Source: JABDDM01 sp038240295 (lineage in GTDB: Bacteria > Bacteroidota > Ignavibacteria > Palsa-1295). Taken from it: a DNA stretch of 25,135 bases. Positions 1-7,504 of the stretch are shown piece after piece. Location of the stretch: contig JBBSDW010000027.1 of NCBI GenBank assembly GCA_038240295.1, positions 1-25,135 of the forward strand. Reading direction: 5' to 3'. Position 1 is the first letter of the stretch. Every line of letters starts with the position of its first letter. Both the position numbers and the translations under genes were made by a program. Under the pieces are notes generated by a model. The model was not told where the DNA came from, did not search any database, and saw only the letters and a program-made list of their open reading frames with translations.

Positions 1-599
1 ATCAGTAGGGCATAGAACATGAGTATCGTGCCTTTCAAGCCTGATTGCATTGCCTTCTCGCTTGCTGTGGCGCCAATGTTAATGGCAGCAGAAGTGGGAT
101 TACCTAATTCCTCGATTGGCAATGCTGAATTATATTTTGTTACGCCAGACATCAATGCCTTGGCGACTTGATGAAACTCCGCAAAATTATTATTGACCGG
201 CATGTAACGGACCGTATCTCCGCCTCGAAATTTTACCCGGATGTTACTCGATGTCGTAGCGCTTGTCCCCATGACCCCAAAGTTCTCAATATCCTTGAAG
301 GGAATGCTCGGCGTCTGATTCACATCCTTAGGAGATGCAGGGCGTTCGTTGAAAGTGTTTTCCGTTACCCGCACAATTACCGATTGCGGCACCCAGTTCT
401 TCTGGAGCAAAAGGAACAGTAAGATTCCAACCATGGGAAGGAGTATAGCAACTACCACATTAAAATGCAATATGGCAGAACCAACACCGATCACAATCAG
501 CGCTCCCATAAGCGCCAACGCAATAAACGCCCGGCGGTTCGTTTGTTTCACGAGCAATACTTCGGGACTGGCTTCAAATTGATCTGTTAAATCTGACAT
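1..599 (-). CDS. Membrane protein of unknown function, C-terminus beyond window
   Basis: An uninterrupted reading frame starts with ATG at 599 and runs off the left edge, giving 199 residues with no stop. Two hydrophobic helices lie at about residues 24-41 and 47-66. They are followed by a soluble segment at about 72-155 of alternating beta-like stretches (VIVRVTENTF, then IRVKFRGGDTVRYMPV) ending in a helix. A third hydrophobic stretch begins at about 188, at the window edge. Two helices followed by a small beta-rich domain resembles YcxB-like or bacterial PH-domain membrane proteins, but that is an inference from layout, not a recognised motif. The ATG is the first in frame and has no clear Shine-Dalgarno. 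Upstream it shares a 73-nt gap with the next gene, which is also minus. I am confident that it is coding and unsure of its function. Confidence 0.75.
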   Translation of the reverse strand, partial: MSDLTDQFEASPEVLLVKQTNRRAFIALALMGALIVIGVGSAILHFNVVVAILLPMVGILLFLLLQKNWVPQSVIVRVTENTFNERPASPKDVNQTPSIPFKDIENFGVMGTSATTSSNIRVKFRGGDTVRYMPVNNNFAEFHQVAKALMSGVTKYNSALPIEELGNPTSAAINIGATASEKAMQSGLKGTILMFYALL

Positions 600-672
600 A
601 AGCTGTAGGACAATTACTTATTTACGATAAATACAAACTTCACTATCGAGCGAGCCCAACTCTCTGCCTCTT

Positions 673-2142
673 CTAAAACCCCGCTCGGGTTAGTCCGCTC
701 CTGACGACCTCAGTATAGGTTGGCCAGACCTCGCCGTAGAATTTCGTTGAGGGTTCGAGTATTAGGGTTCCGAGTGTGGAGGGATCGTTGATCTTGAAGT
801 TGCTGGTGGCCTGGGATTTTACCTCTTGTGGATGGGCTGCGTCGTCGACATCATAGACGATCGCTGTGAAACCCATCGAAGGCGCATCCTCAAGTTCGCT
901 GCGATCAAGGCCGCCCGTCGGTTGCGTGCTCGAATCGATCGATGCCTCGCCTCGCGGGCCGCCGCGTTCGTAGGCATTGACGGGGTTCGTCTCGTATCCA
1001 AAAAATGCAAACGGTATCCGAGCGCGAAGTGTGTAGCCAGTGACGCGGCCGCCATCGACGGTGTCATAAGTCATCATCGCCTTGATCCCTTTTTTCGCTT
1101 CTTCTTCGTCGGCACTGAGCGGGGCCTCCGAGCTGTAGAGAAGCCGCGTCAAATGACCTGCGGCAGCGGGCAACACAAACGTCAGGTTGAAGATCGTAGA
1201 GTCGGGAGTATTGCGAAACGTCGGAAATCCATCGACTTTACTTTTCACACGCCTGTCGGCATTTGTTCGTGTGTCAAACCAGAGAGACACACGGTCGTTG
1301 GCCTCATCCTTGGGTTGATTGCCCACGATGTGATCGTCGTTGACGCTGATCGAGAAATAGAGATAGTCTTCGTCGTAGCTTGTGACGGCATTGCGAATGC
1401 TTAAGTCGCTGGCGTTGCGGCGAAGTCCGAGCCCCTCGAGCATGAAGGCCGTCGTGGTGTCGCTCATGCCATAGCCATAGCCAGGATAGACGTTCTTCAG
1501 TCGGCGATAACTTGGGAACGTAATATATTTCATATTCAGCATCGACTCGCCGGTCGCGCCTGTGTAATAGGTCTCGCGCGATTGGAGCGTTTCGTAGTTG
1601 CGATAGGTCTCGTGGCCGATCGATCGCACTTTCTTACCAGGAATATCCTGCTTCTCCGTTTCGTAATGATCGACGAGAACGAGGTCGCCATCTTCGATCG
1701 AAAATCCTTCCTGGTACCAATGGGCATCGGCCGTTTTTTGAATGATCGTCAGCACCGAGCCTTCGGCGAGGAGTCCAACTTCGATCGGCGATTCCTGATA
1801 TGCTACCTGCCGTTCGAGCACTTTCTTGAAATGATTGCCGCCGATATTCTGGAAAAGAAAAACCGTTACTTTGTTCTTCGGCCCTGCAATATTATAGACG
1901 GAGATCCCGAGGTCGGGCAGAGAGTCATTGCTGAAATCGCCGACCGCCAAACCCCACACGCGCTGATTGGCATAGTTCGGAATGAGCGTTTTGAGATCCG
2001 AAAGAATAAACGGATTGCCGAACTGAGGACTTAACCGCCCCATCAAACTATCGATCGGCATGCCCTGTGCGCGAACGGCGATCGGGCAAACGATCGCGAG
2101 TGCGAGCAACACGGCGCAAAGGGCAAAGATGGGTCGTTTCAT
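673..2142 (-). CDS. Secreted protein with FG-GAP-like segment and CBM9-like domain
   Basis: This 489-residue protein begins with a signal peptide: a basic KR start, a hydrophobic core, and a cleavage site after VRAQ at about residue 26. Residues 62-82 (VWGLAVGDFSNDSLPDLGIS) match the FG-GAP/VCBS calcium-loop pattern GDFxxDxxPDL. Residues about 245-460 contain the pattern DEDYLYFSISVNDD, then DRVSLWFDTR, typical of the CBM9-like/DOMON-type beta sandwich found in exported proteins that bind sugars or metals. No catalytic residues are visible, and there is no T9SS sorting tail at the C-terminus (ending RSGLTRAGF). It stands alone, divergent from leuS across 163 nt. The domain assignments come from motif recognition only; a binding role at the surface or in the periplasm is inference. 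Confidence 0.72.
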   Translation of the reverse strand: MKRPIFALCAVLLALAIVCPIAVRAQGMPIDSLMGRLSPQFGNPFILSDLKTLIPNYANQRVWGLAVGDFSNDSLPDLGISVYNIAGPKNKVTVFLFQNIGGNHFKKVLERQVAYQESPIEVGLLAEGSVLTIIQKTADAHWYQEGFSIEDGDLVLVDHYETEKQDIPGKKVRSIGHETYRNYETLQSRETYYTGATGESMLNMKYITFPSYRRLKNVYPGYGYGMSDTTTAFMLEGLGLRRNASDLSIRNAVTSYDEDYLYFSISVNDDHIVGNQPKDEANDRVSLWFDTRTNADRRVKSKVDGFPTFRNTPDSTIFNLTFVLPAAAGHLTRLLYSSEAPLSADEEEAKKGIKAMMTYDTVDGGRVTGYTLRARIPFAFFGYETNPVNAYERGGPRGEASIDSSTQPTGGLDRSELEDAPSMGFTAIVYDVDDAAHPQEVKSQATSNFKINDPSTLGTLILEPSTKFYGEVWPTYTEVVRSGLTRAGF

Positions 2143-2305
2143 CGTATCGCAAGAGTGAAGAATCGAAGTACCATCGACAACAGAGATCGTGCAAGACTTC
2201 GTTCATGTTATTCACGTCTTGGCATAAGCTTCAGCATGAGCTTCTTCGGAGCACCGTATGACGCGCCCAATCGTTACGTAAATTGCACCATATTTATCTT
2301 CATCC

Positions 2306-4918
2306 ATGGCATATCCGTTTACCGAAGTAGAGTCGAAGTGGCAGGTTTATTGGCGAGAGCAGGATATCTTCAAAACATTCGAAGAGAGCCTACTACCGTC
2401 CTACTATGTTCTCGACATGCTCCCGTATCCTTCTGGCGATGGATTGCATCTTGGCCATCCGATCGGCTATACCGGCAGCGATATCGTTGCGCGATTTAAG
2501 CGGATGTCGGGATTCAACGTGCTCCATCCGATGGGCTGGGATGCCTTTGGTCTGCCCGCAGAGCAATATGCGGTAAAGAATAAGGTCCATCCGCGGCTCG
2601 CGACCGAGCGCAACGTTGCCAACTTTCGGCGTCAGCTTGATTCTCTCGGCTATTCCTACGACTGGAGCCGGATGATCAATACGACCGATCCGGAATATGT
2701 CAAGTGGACGCAGTGGATCTTTCTCAAGATCTATAATTCATACTTCGATTCGAAGGAAAATAAAGCAAAGCCGATCGAAGCTTTGATAGAGCAACTCGAA
2801 GCGAACGGGACGAAGAATCTTTCGACATCACTTCCTGCGAAAGCCCGCTCGTTTACGGCGAGTGAGTGGAAATCGGCAAGTGCAAAAACCAAAGCCGATT
2901 TTCTCGCGCATTTTAGGCTTGCTTATATTTCGGAACAACCCGTCAACTGGTGTCCCGAACTCGGTACGGTGCTCGCCAATGAAGAAGTAGGTGAGCAGCA
3001 GGAGAAGGGTTTCACGGTAGTTCGCAGGAATATGCGGCAGTGGGTTTTGAGGATCACTGCTTTTGCGGATCGGTTGCTGGGCGATCTCGATCAGCTCGAG
3101 TGGCCTGAGAGCACGATGGAGATGCAGCGCAATTGGATCGGGAAGTCGATCGGCGCCGAGATCGACTTCAGCGTGCTCAAAGCGAACGAGTCGATCAAAG
3201 TTTTCACCACGCGCCCTGACACGTTATTCGGTGCGACCTATATGGTGCTCGCGCCGGAGCATCCTCTCGTGGCGCAGATAACAACTGCTGAACAGAAACA
3301 GGCGGTTGAGAAGTATCTCGATGAGGTTAAGCGCAAGAGCGATCTCGAACGAACCGATCTTTCGAAGTCAAAGACCGGCGTCTCGACCGGTGCGTTCGCG
3401 ATCAATCCTGCTAATGGCCGTGAGATCCCGATCTGGATCGCCGATTATGTCTTGATCTCCTATGGCACTGGGGCGATCATGGCAGTGCCAGGTCATGATG
3501 AACGCGATTTCGAATTTGCCGAGAGTTACGGTTTGCGGATCAACCGCGTAGTATCTCCTGCGGGTGTCGACGGCAGCGAGCCGTTGCTGCGCGCTTTCGC
3601 GCAGGAGGGAGTCGCGGTTAATTCAGGATTTTTAAACGGGCTCGAAACACGTGCTGCGAAATCGCACATGATCGAATGGCTCGAAGAACGACAGCTCGGC
3701 AAGGGCTCAACAAAGTATAAATTGCGCGATTGGCTCTTTTCACGTCAGCGTTATTGGGGTGAGCCATTTCCGATCATTTATGTCGATGAAGGCGAAGGCG
3801 AGTTCGCGAAGGCGCTTCCTGAATCTTCGCTGCCGCTTGGACTTCCGGAAGTGGAATCCTATAGTCCATCCGGCACTGGCGAATCACCGCTCGCACCAAT
3901 GACCGAGTGGGTGAGCACAACCGATCCCACGACCGGTAAACCGGCTCGCCGCGAAACGAACACGATGCCGCAATGGGCGGGCTCCTGCTGGTATTACATC
4001 CGCTATCTCGACCCGAAGAATTCAACGGCGTTCTGTGATCCAAAGCAACAGAAGGAATGGCTGCCTGTAGATCTCTATGTCGGAGGCTCGGAGCATGCCG
4101 TTACGCATTTGCTCTATTCGAGATTCTGGCACAAGGTGCTGTTCGATCTTGGATATCTTTCGTCGAGCGAACCATTCAAGCGCCTCTTCCATCAGGGATT
4201 ATTGCTGGGCGAAGATGGAGTGAAGATGTCGAAATCGCGAGGCAACGTTGTCAACCCCGACACGCTGCTCGGTCAGTATGGCGCCGACACACTGCGTATG
4301 TATTTGATGTTTCTCGGGCCGCTCGAAATGATGAAACCCTGGAGCACAAAAGGCATTACCGGTACGCATCGATTCCTGACACGCCTCTGGAATTTGATGG
4401 TGAGTGAAACAGGGGAGACCGCTTCGCAACTGAGCGATGCCGCTCCTTCGTCATCGCTCGAACGAGTTCTGAACCAGACCATCAAGAAAGTTGGCGAGGA
4501 TATTCAGGCGCTCAGGCTCAACACAGCGATCTCGAGTCTCTTTATCCTCTTCAATGCAATGATGGATGAAGCGGGCGGTGCGCCACGTTCCGTATACGAA
4601 ACACTGATCAAGCTGATCTCGCCGTTCGCTCCGCATATCGCTGAAGAAATGTGGTCGCGATTAGGGCATCAGGGTTCGATCCAGTTTGCTGGCTGGCCGG
4701 CCTTCGATAAAACCAGGATGATCGACGAAACGGTGACGCTGATATTGCAAGTCAACGGCAAGCTTCGCGACAAGCTCGATGTCCCGCGCGGACTTTCCCG
4801 CGAAGGCCTCGAAGCATTTGCGATGAAGAGCGAGAAATTATTAAAACATGTTGCGGGCGGCCAGATCAAGAAGGTGATCGTCGTGCCCGATAAATTGGTA
4901 AATGTAGTTGTAGCCTGA
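2306..4918 (+). CDS. leuS: Leucyl-tRNA synthetase
   Basis: This cytoplasmic class I synthetase charges tRNA-Leu with leucine. The ATP-site signature HLGH is at residues 48-51 within PYPSGDGLHLGH, and KMSKS is at about 640-644. The CP1 editing domain is recognisable by GTGAIMAVPGHDERD at about 385-400, which includes the conserved editing aspartate. At 870 residues it is near the bacterial norm. Between about residues 147 and 205, before VNWCPELGTVLANEEV, there is a lysine/glutamate-rich insertion (starting KENKAKPIEALIEQLE) that the E. coli enzyme lacks and that I recall from Bacteroidota LeuRS. The start is the ATG at 2306, directly preceding the conserved YPFTEVESKWQ. ddl follows after 18 nt, so the two are probably cotranscribed. 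Confidence 0.98.
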   Translation: MAYPFTEVESKWQVYWREQDIFKTFEESLLPSYYVLDMLPYPSGDGLHLGHPIGYTGSDIVARFKRMSGFNVLHPMGWDAFGLPAEQYAVKNKVHPRLATERNVANFRRQLDSLGYSYDWSRMINTTDPEYVKWTQWIFLKIYNSYFDSKENKAKPIEALIEQLEANGTKNLSTSLPAKARSFTASEWKSASAKTKADFLAHFRLAYISEQPVNWCPELGTVLANEEVGEQQEKGFTVVRRNMRQWVLRITAFADRLLGDLDQLEWPESTMEMQRNWIGKSIGAEIDFSVLKANESIKVFTTRPDTLFGATYMVLAPEHPLVAQITTAEQKQAVEKYLDEVKRKSDLERTDLSKSKTGVSTGAFAINPANGREIPIWIADYVLISYGTGAIMAVPGHDERDFEFAESYGLRINRVVSPAGVDGSEPLLRAFAQEGVAVNSGFLNGLETRAAKSHMIEWLEERQLGKGSTKYKLRDWLFSRQRYWGEPFPIIYVDEGEGEFAKALPESSLPLGLPEVESYSPSGTGESPLAPMTEWVSTTDPTTGKPARRETNTMPQWAGSCWYYIRYLDPKNSTAFCDPKQQKEWLPVDLYVGGSEHAVTHLLYSRFWHKVLFDLGYLSSSEPFKRLFHQGLLLGEDGVKMSKSRGNVVNPDTLLGQYGADTLRMYLMFLGPLEMMKPWSTKGITGTHRFLTRLWNLMVSETGETASQLSDAAPSSSLERVLNQTIKKVGEDIQALRLNTAISSLFILFNAMMDEAGGAPRSVYETLIKLISPFAPHIAEEMWSRLGHQGSIQFAGWPAFDKTRMIDETVTLILQVNGKLRDKLDVPRGLSREGLEAFAMKSEKLLKHVAGGQIKKVIVVPDKLVNVVVA

Positions 4919-4936
4919 TCCTGATCTATTGATATT

Positions 4937-5968
4937 ATGAAACTTTGCATCCTCGTAGGTGGTCCCAGTTCAGAACGTGAGGTGTCGCTTATGTCCGGTT
5001 ATGGAATGGCGAAGGCGCTGAAGGAGAACGGGCATGAGGTGACGCTTCTCGATCCGGCAACGGGCCGCACGATGCAACTGGAGGAATTCAAAAGTGATCC
5101 GCCGCGCGCAGAAGCGCCAAGCATTGAAGAACTCGGAAAGCTCAGTCAAGGCGCGCAACTCATCGAGTCGCTGACATCCGAGACGGTTCGCAATGCCGAC
5201 GCGGTCGTCATGGGCGTGCATGGCGTGCCAGGCGAGGATGGGCTTTTTCAATCGGTCTTTGAATTATTGGGCAAGCCTTACACGGGCTCGGACGCACGTG
5301 CGAGTGCGCTCTGCATTGATAAAGCGTTAACGAAGATCATAATCGAAGAAGCGGGAGTCGCAAGCCCACGGTGGGCGCTGCTTGATCGCGAAACAGATCA
5401 AAAGATCGTTGGCGAAGCCTACGAAGAAATTCGTGACGAACTCAAGCTTCCGCTGGTGATCAAACCGAATGATCAGGGCTCGACCGTCGGGCTGACCATC
5501 CTGAAAGAGGATAGCATAGCGGCCTTCGAAGCCGCAGTGCGACTTACCTGGAAATATTCGCGCAAGGCTCTGATCGAAGAATTCATCGAGGGCCGCGAAC
5601 TGACTGTCACAGTCATTGGCGATAAGCCGTTGCCGATCGTAGAGATCGCGCCGGAGGGTGGCTTCTACGACTATCATCATAAGTACACGAAGGGAATGAC
5701 GGCTTATACCTGTCCCGCCGATCTCCCAGAAGAAGTTACGCATGGGATACAGGATGATGCTTTGACCGTGTTCGAATCGTGCGGCGCTCGAGGCTACGCG
5801 AGAATTGATTTCAGACTGCGCCCGGATAACACATGGTCATGTTTAGAGATCAATACGTTGCCAGGTATGACCGAGACAAGCCTCGTACCAAAAGCCGCCG
5901 CAGCCGCCGGTATCTCATTCAACGATCTCTGCGAAGCGATCCTGCAGTCAGCGTTAACCCCCGAGTAA
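4937..5968 (+). CDS. ddl: D-alanine--D-alanine ligase
   Basis: This ATP-grasp ligase joins two D-alanines for the peptidoglycan stem peptide, in the cytoplasm. It has 343 residues. The N-terminal substrate glutamate sits in SSEREVSLMSG at about 11-21. HGVPGEDG is at 95-102, the glycine-rich ATP/serine loop GSTVG at 181-185, FYDYHHKY at 243-250, and the metal-binding C-terminal signature LEINTLPGMTETSLVP at about 303-318. All catalytic landmarks are present and spaced normally. The Tyr in FYDY agrees with D-Ala-D-Ala rather than depsipeptide specificity. The ATG at 4937 is 18 nt after the leuS stop, which suggests a two-gene transcript. I see no intrinsic terminator just after the stop. Confidence 0.98.
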   Translation: MKLCILVGGPSSEREVSLMSGYGMAKALKENGHEVTLLDPATGRTMQLEEFKSDPPRAEAPSIEELGKLSQGAQLIESLTSETVRNADAVVMGVHGVPGEDGLFQSVFELLGKPYTGSDARASALCIDKALTKIIIEEAGVASPRWALLDRETDQKIVGEAYEEIRDELKLPLVIKPNDQGSTVGLTILKEDSIAAFEAAVRLTWKYSRKALIEEFIEGRELTVTVIGDKPLPIVEIAPEGGFYDYHHKYTKGMTAYTCPADLPEEVTHGIQDDALTVFESCGARGYARIDFRLRPDNTWSCLEINTLPGMTETSLVPKAAAAAGISFNDLCEAILQSALTPE

Positions 5969-6270
5969 AATCGCCGCGCCGGTACCGCTATATAGTTCAA
6001 CTCCTCAACGCTGTATAGCATCTCGCTTTGTATGTATCATGATCGCACTAAAAAGGAATGGATGTAACGTTTGGATCCTATTATGCCTGTCCTCAATGGT
6101 GACTACGCTATCGAGTTGCGGTGACAGCGAAGTCCCTGTTTAGCGCTCCGAAGACACGAAACCCGAGTATTCTAAAGGTTTCATTCCCATAGGCGCCTCT
6201 CATGTGCAGTGCTCACGGGTTCTCCGATGGAGAGTCAAAGTCTTGCAGCTTAGGTAAGCCGTCGGATTTC
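5969..6270. other. Intergenic region between ddl and the convergent flippase-like gene
   Basis: Apart from the short lipoprotein ORF at 6039-6143 and its continuation to 6257, I see no gene, RNA or repeat here. No strong terminator hairpin with a T-run is visible for either flanking gene, although the two genes converge. Confidence 0.5.
6039..6143 (+). pseudogene. Short lipoprotein ORF, probably truncated by an in-frame stop
   Basis: ATG at 6039 opens 34 codons with a textbook lipoprotein signal: a KR-containing n-region, the hydrophobic core WILLCLSSMV, and the lipobox LSSC at residues 24-27 followed by GDSEVPV. The frame then meets TAG at 6141-6143. In the same frame, reading resumes without interruption for 37 more codons (6144-6254, including PEYSKGFIPIGAS) to a TAA at 6255-6257. 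So a roughly 70-codon lipoprotein gene with one nonsense codon, or the stump of a longer gene, is the simplest reading. It lies alone between ddl and the convergent flippase-like gene. A genuine 34-residue lipoprotein is possible. Coding status is uncertain. Confidence 0.4.
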
Positions 6271-7353
6271 TCAGGAGATAGGGGCGCTGGCAGGAGTAAC
6301 AATCGGTGCCGGTGCCTGCACCGCGATCTTCGCCACATCGCGCTCCCGGCCCTTAATCACTTCTGTGATATTCTTTAGCGATAAACCCTCGGTCAGCACG
6401 ATGATAATTCCTGTCACTGCGGTCAGGATGTAATTCGCCGCGTGAGTCAGCGTTGCATAAGCGACGGCTACCGGCAGCGAGACTCCAAATATCTTCCAGA
6501 GTGCCTGACTGATAAAAAAGTGATAGGATCCCGTGCCGCCTGGCGTTGGGATCAAGAAAGCGAGTCCCGAAAGTACGCGTAGGAAGAACGCGCCTATGAG
6601 CCCAACCGCGATGAGTTCGGGTTCCGGAAATGCATAGAGCGAAGCATACATCGACATGACGTAGAAGAACCAGATGCCGACCGTGCCCCAGAAGACTGGC
6701 CAGGCACCGCTTGTGCGAATGTCGCAGAGTGCGATCGAAAATTCCGCCGCTGCCCGGTCCACCGGGATACGGATTTTAGCGGGCCATTTATGAGTGATCT
6801 TGAAAATGATGGCCACGGTCCGCTTTTCTTTGAAGACCATAACAATCACAAGTGCAAGCAGCAGCAGCATTCCGGAAAAGATCGCGAGTGTGTGGTTGGC
6901 GATCGAAGGGAAGGCCTTCGCAAGTTCACGCGGAAAAAGAAACAGCGAGGACATGAGGAAGATCACCATGCTGATCAGATCCGCGACCCGTTCGACCATA
7001 ATGCTTGCGATCGTGCCCGACATAAAGAGACTTTCGTGCTTCGCAAAAATAAACGGACGGACAAGTTCGCCGGAGCGCGGAATAACATTGTTCATCCCGT
7101 AGCCCGCAAGGATGGCTTTGAATCCGATCCAGGTACTTGTGTTTTTCTTCATCGGCCGAACGATAACCGTCCACCGCCAGGCTCGAACGAGATGCGAGAG
7201 GAACATGAGCCCTACGCCGCCGACGATCCAGAAAATATTGGCATGCTCGAACTCTTTGAGAAGCGACGGGAAATCGACGTTTCTGAAGGCGAAATAAAGT
7301 GCGCCGCCGCTAATGGCGACTGTGATCAAGAACCGAACGACAGGATTTTTCAT
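6271..7353 (-). CDS. Flippase-like multi-spanning membrane protein (LPG synthase TM/UPF0104 family)
   Basis: This inner-membrane protein of 360 residues has about eight hydrophobic segments. The family's landmarks are present: RAWRW at about 57-61, then NNVIPRSGELVRPFIFAKHE at about 88-107, corresponding to the family's LPxRxGExxR motif. MVERVADL follows at about 119-126, and a late PTPGGTGSYH loop. The family (PF03706, TIGR00374) is the transmembrane part of lysylphosphatidylglycerol synthases; stand-alone members are mostly uncharacterised and are suspected of moving lipids or lipid-linked glycans. No cytoplasmic aminoacyl-transferase domain is present, so it is not a complete MprF. The C-terminal tail (about 335-360) is proline/alanine-rich. 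Its 5' end faces the PAS sensor gene across 151 nt. Substrate unknown. Confidence 0.88.
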   Translation of the reverse strand: MKNPVVRFLITVAISGGALYFAFRNVDFPSLLKEFEHANIFWIVGGVGLMFLSHLVRAWRWTVIVRPMKKNTSTWIGFKAILAGYGMNNVIPRSGELVRPFIFAKHESLFMSGTIASIMVERVADLISMVIFLMSSLFLFPRELAKAFPSIANHTLAIFSGMLLLLALVIVMVFKEKRTVAIIFKITHKWPAKIRIPVDRAAAEFSIALCDIRTSGAWPVFWGTVGIWFFYVMSMYASLYAFPEPELIAVGLIGAFFLRVLSGLAFLIPTPGGTGSYHFFISQALWKIFGVSLPVAVAYATLTHAANYILTAVTGIIIVLTEGLSLKNITEVIKGRERDVAKIAVQAPAPIVTPASAPIS

Positions 7354-7504
7354 CTTGGAAATGCAATGCTAAGAACGTGCCGCTTTGCTGCGTGGCACAC
7401 AATGTGCTTCGCTACGACAACGGCGACCGCGAATATTTCGCTAAATATAGGAAATTAAGCTTCGGAAATTTTTTTTAGATAACCGACCGGCTTACCAATT
7501 ACGC

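Noticed and set aside
7429..7441. Palindrome GCGAATATTTCGC in the divergent region before the flippase-like and PAS genes, considered as an operator
   Set aside because: It is a single short palindrome with no second site and no regulator nearby; too weak to annotate.
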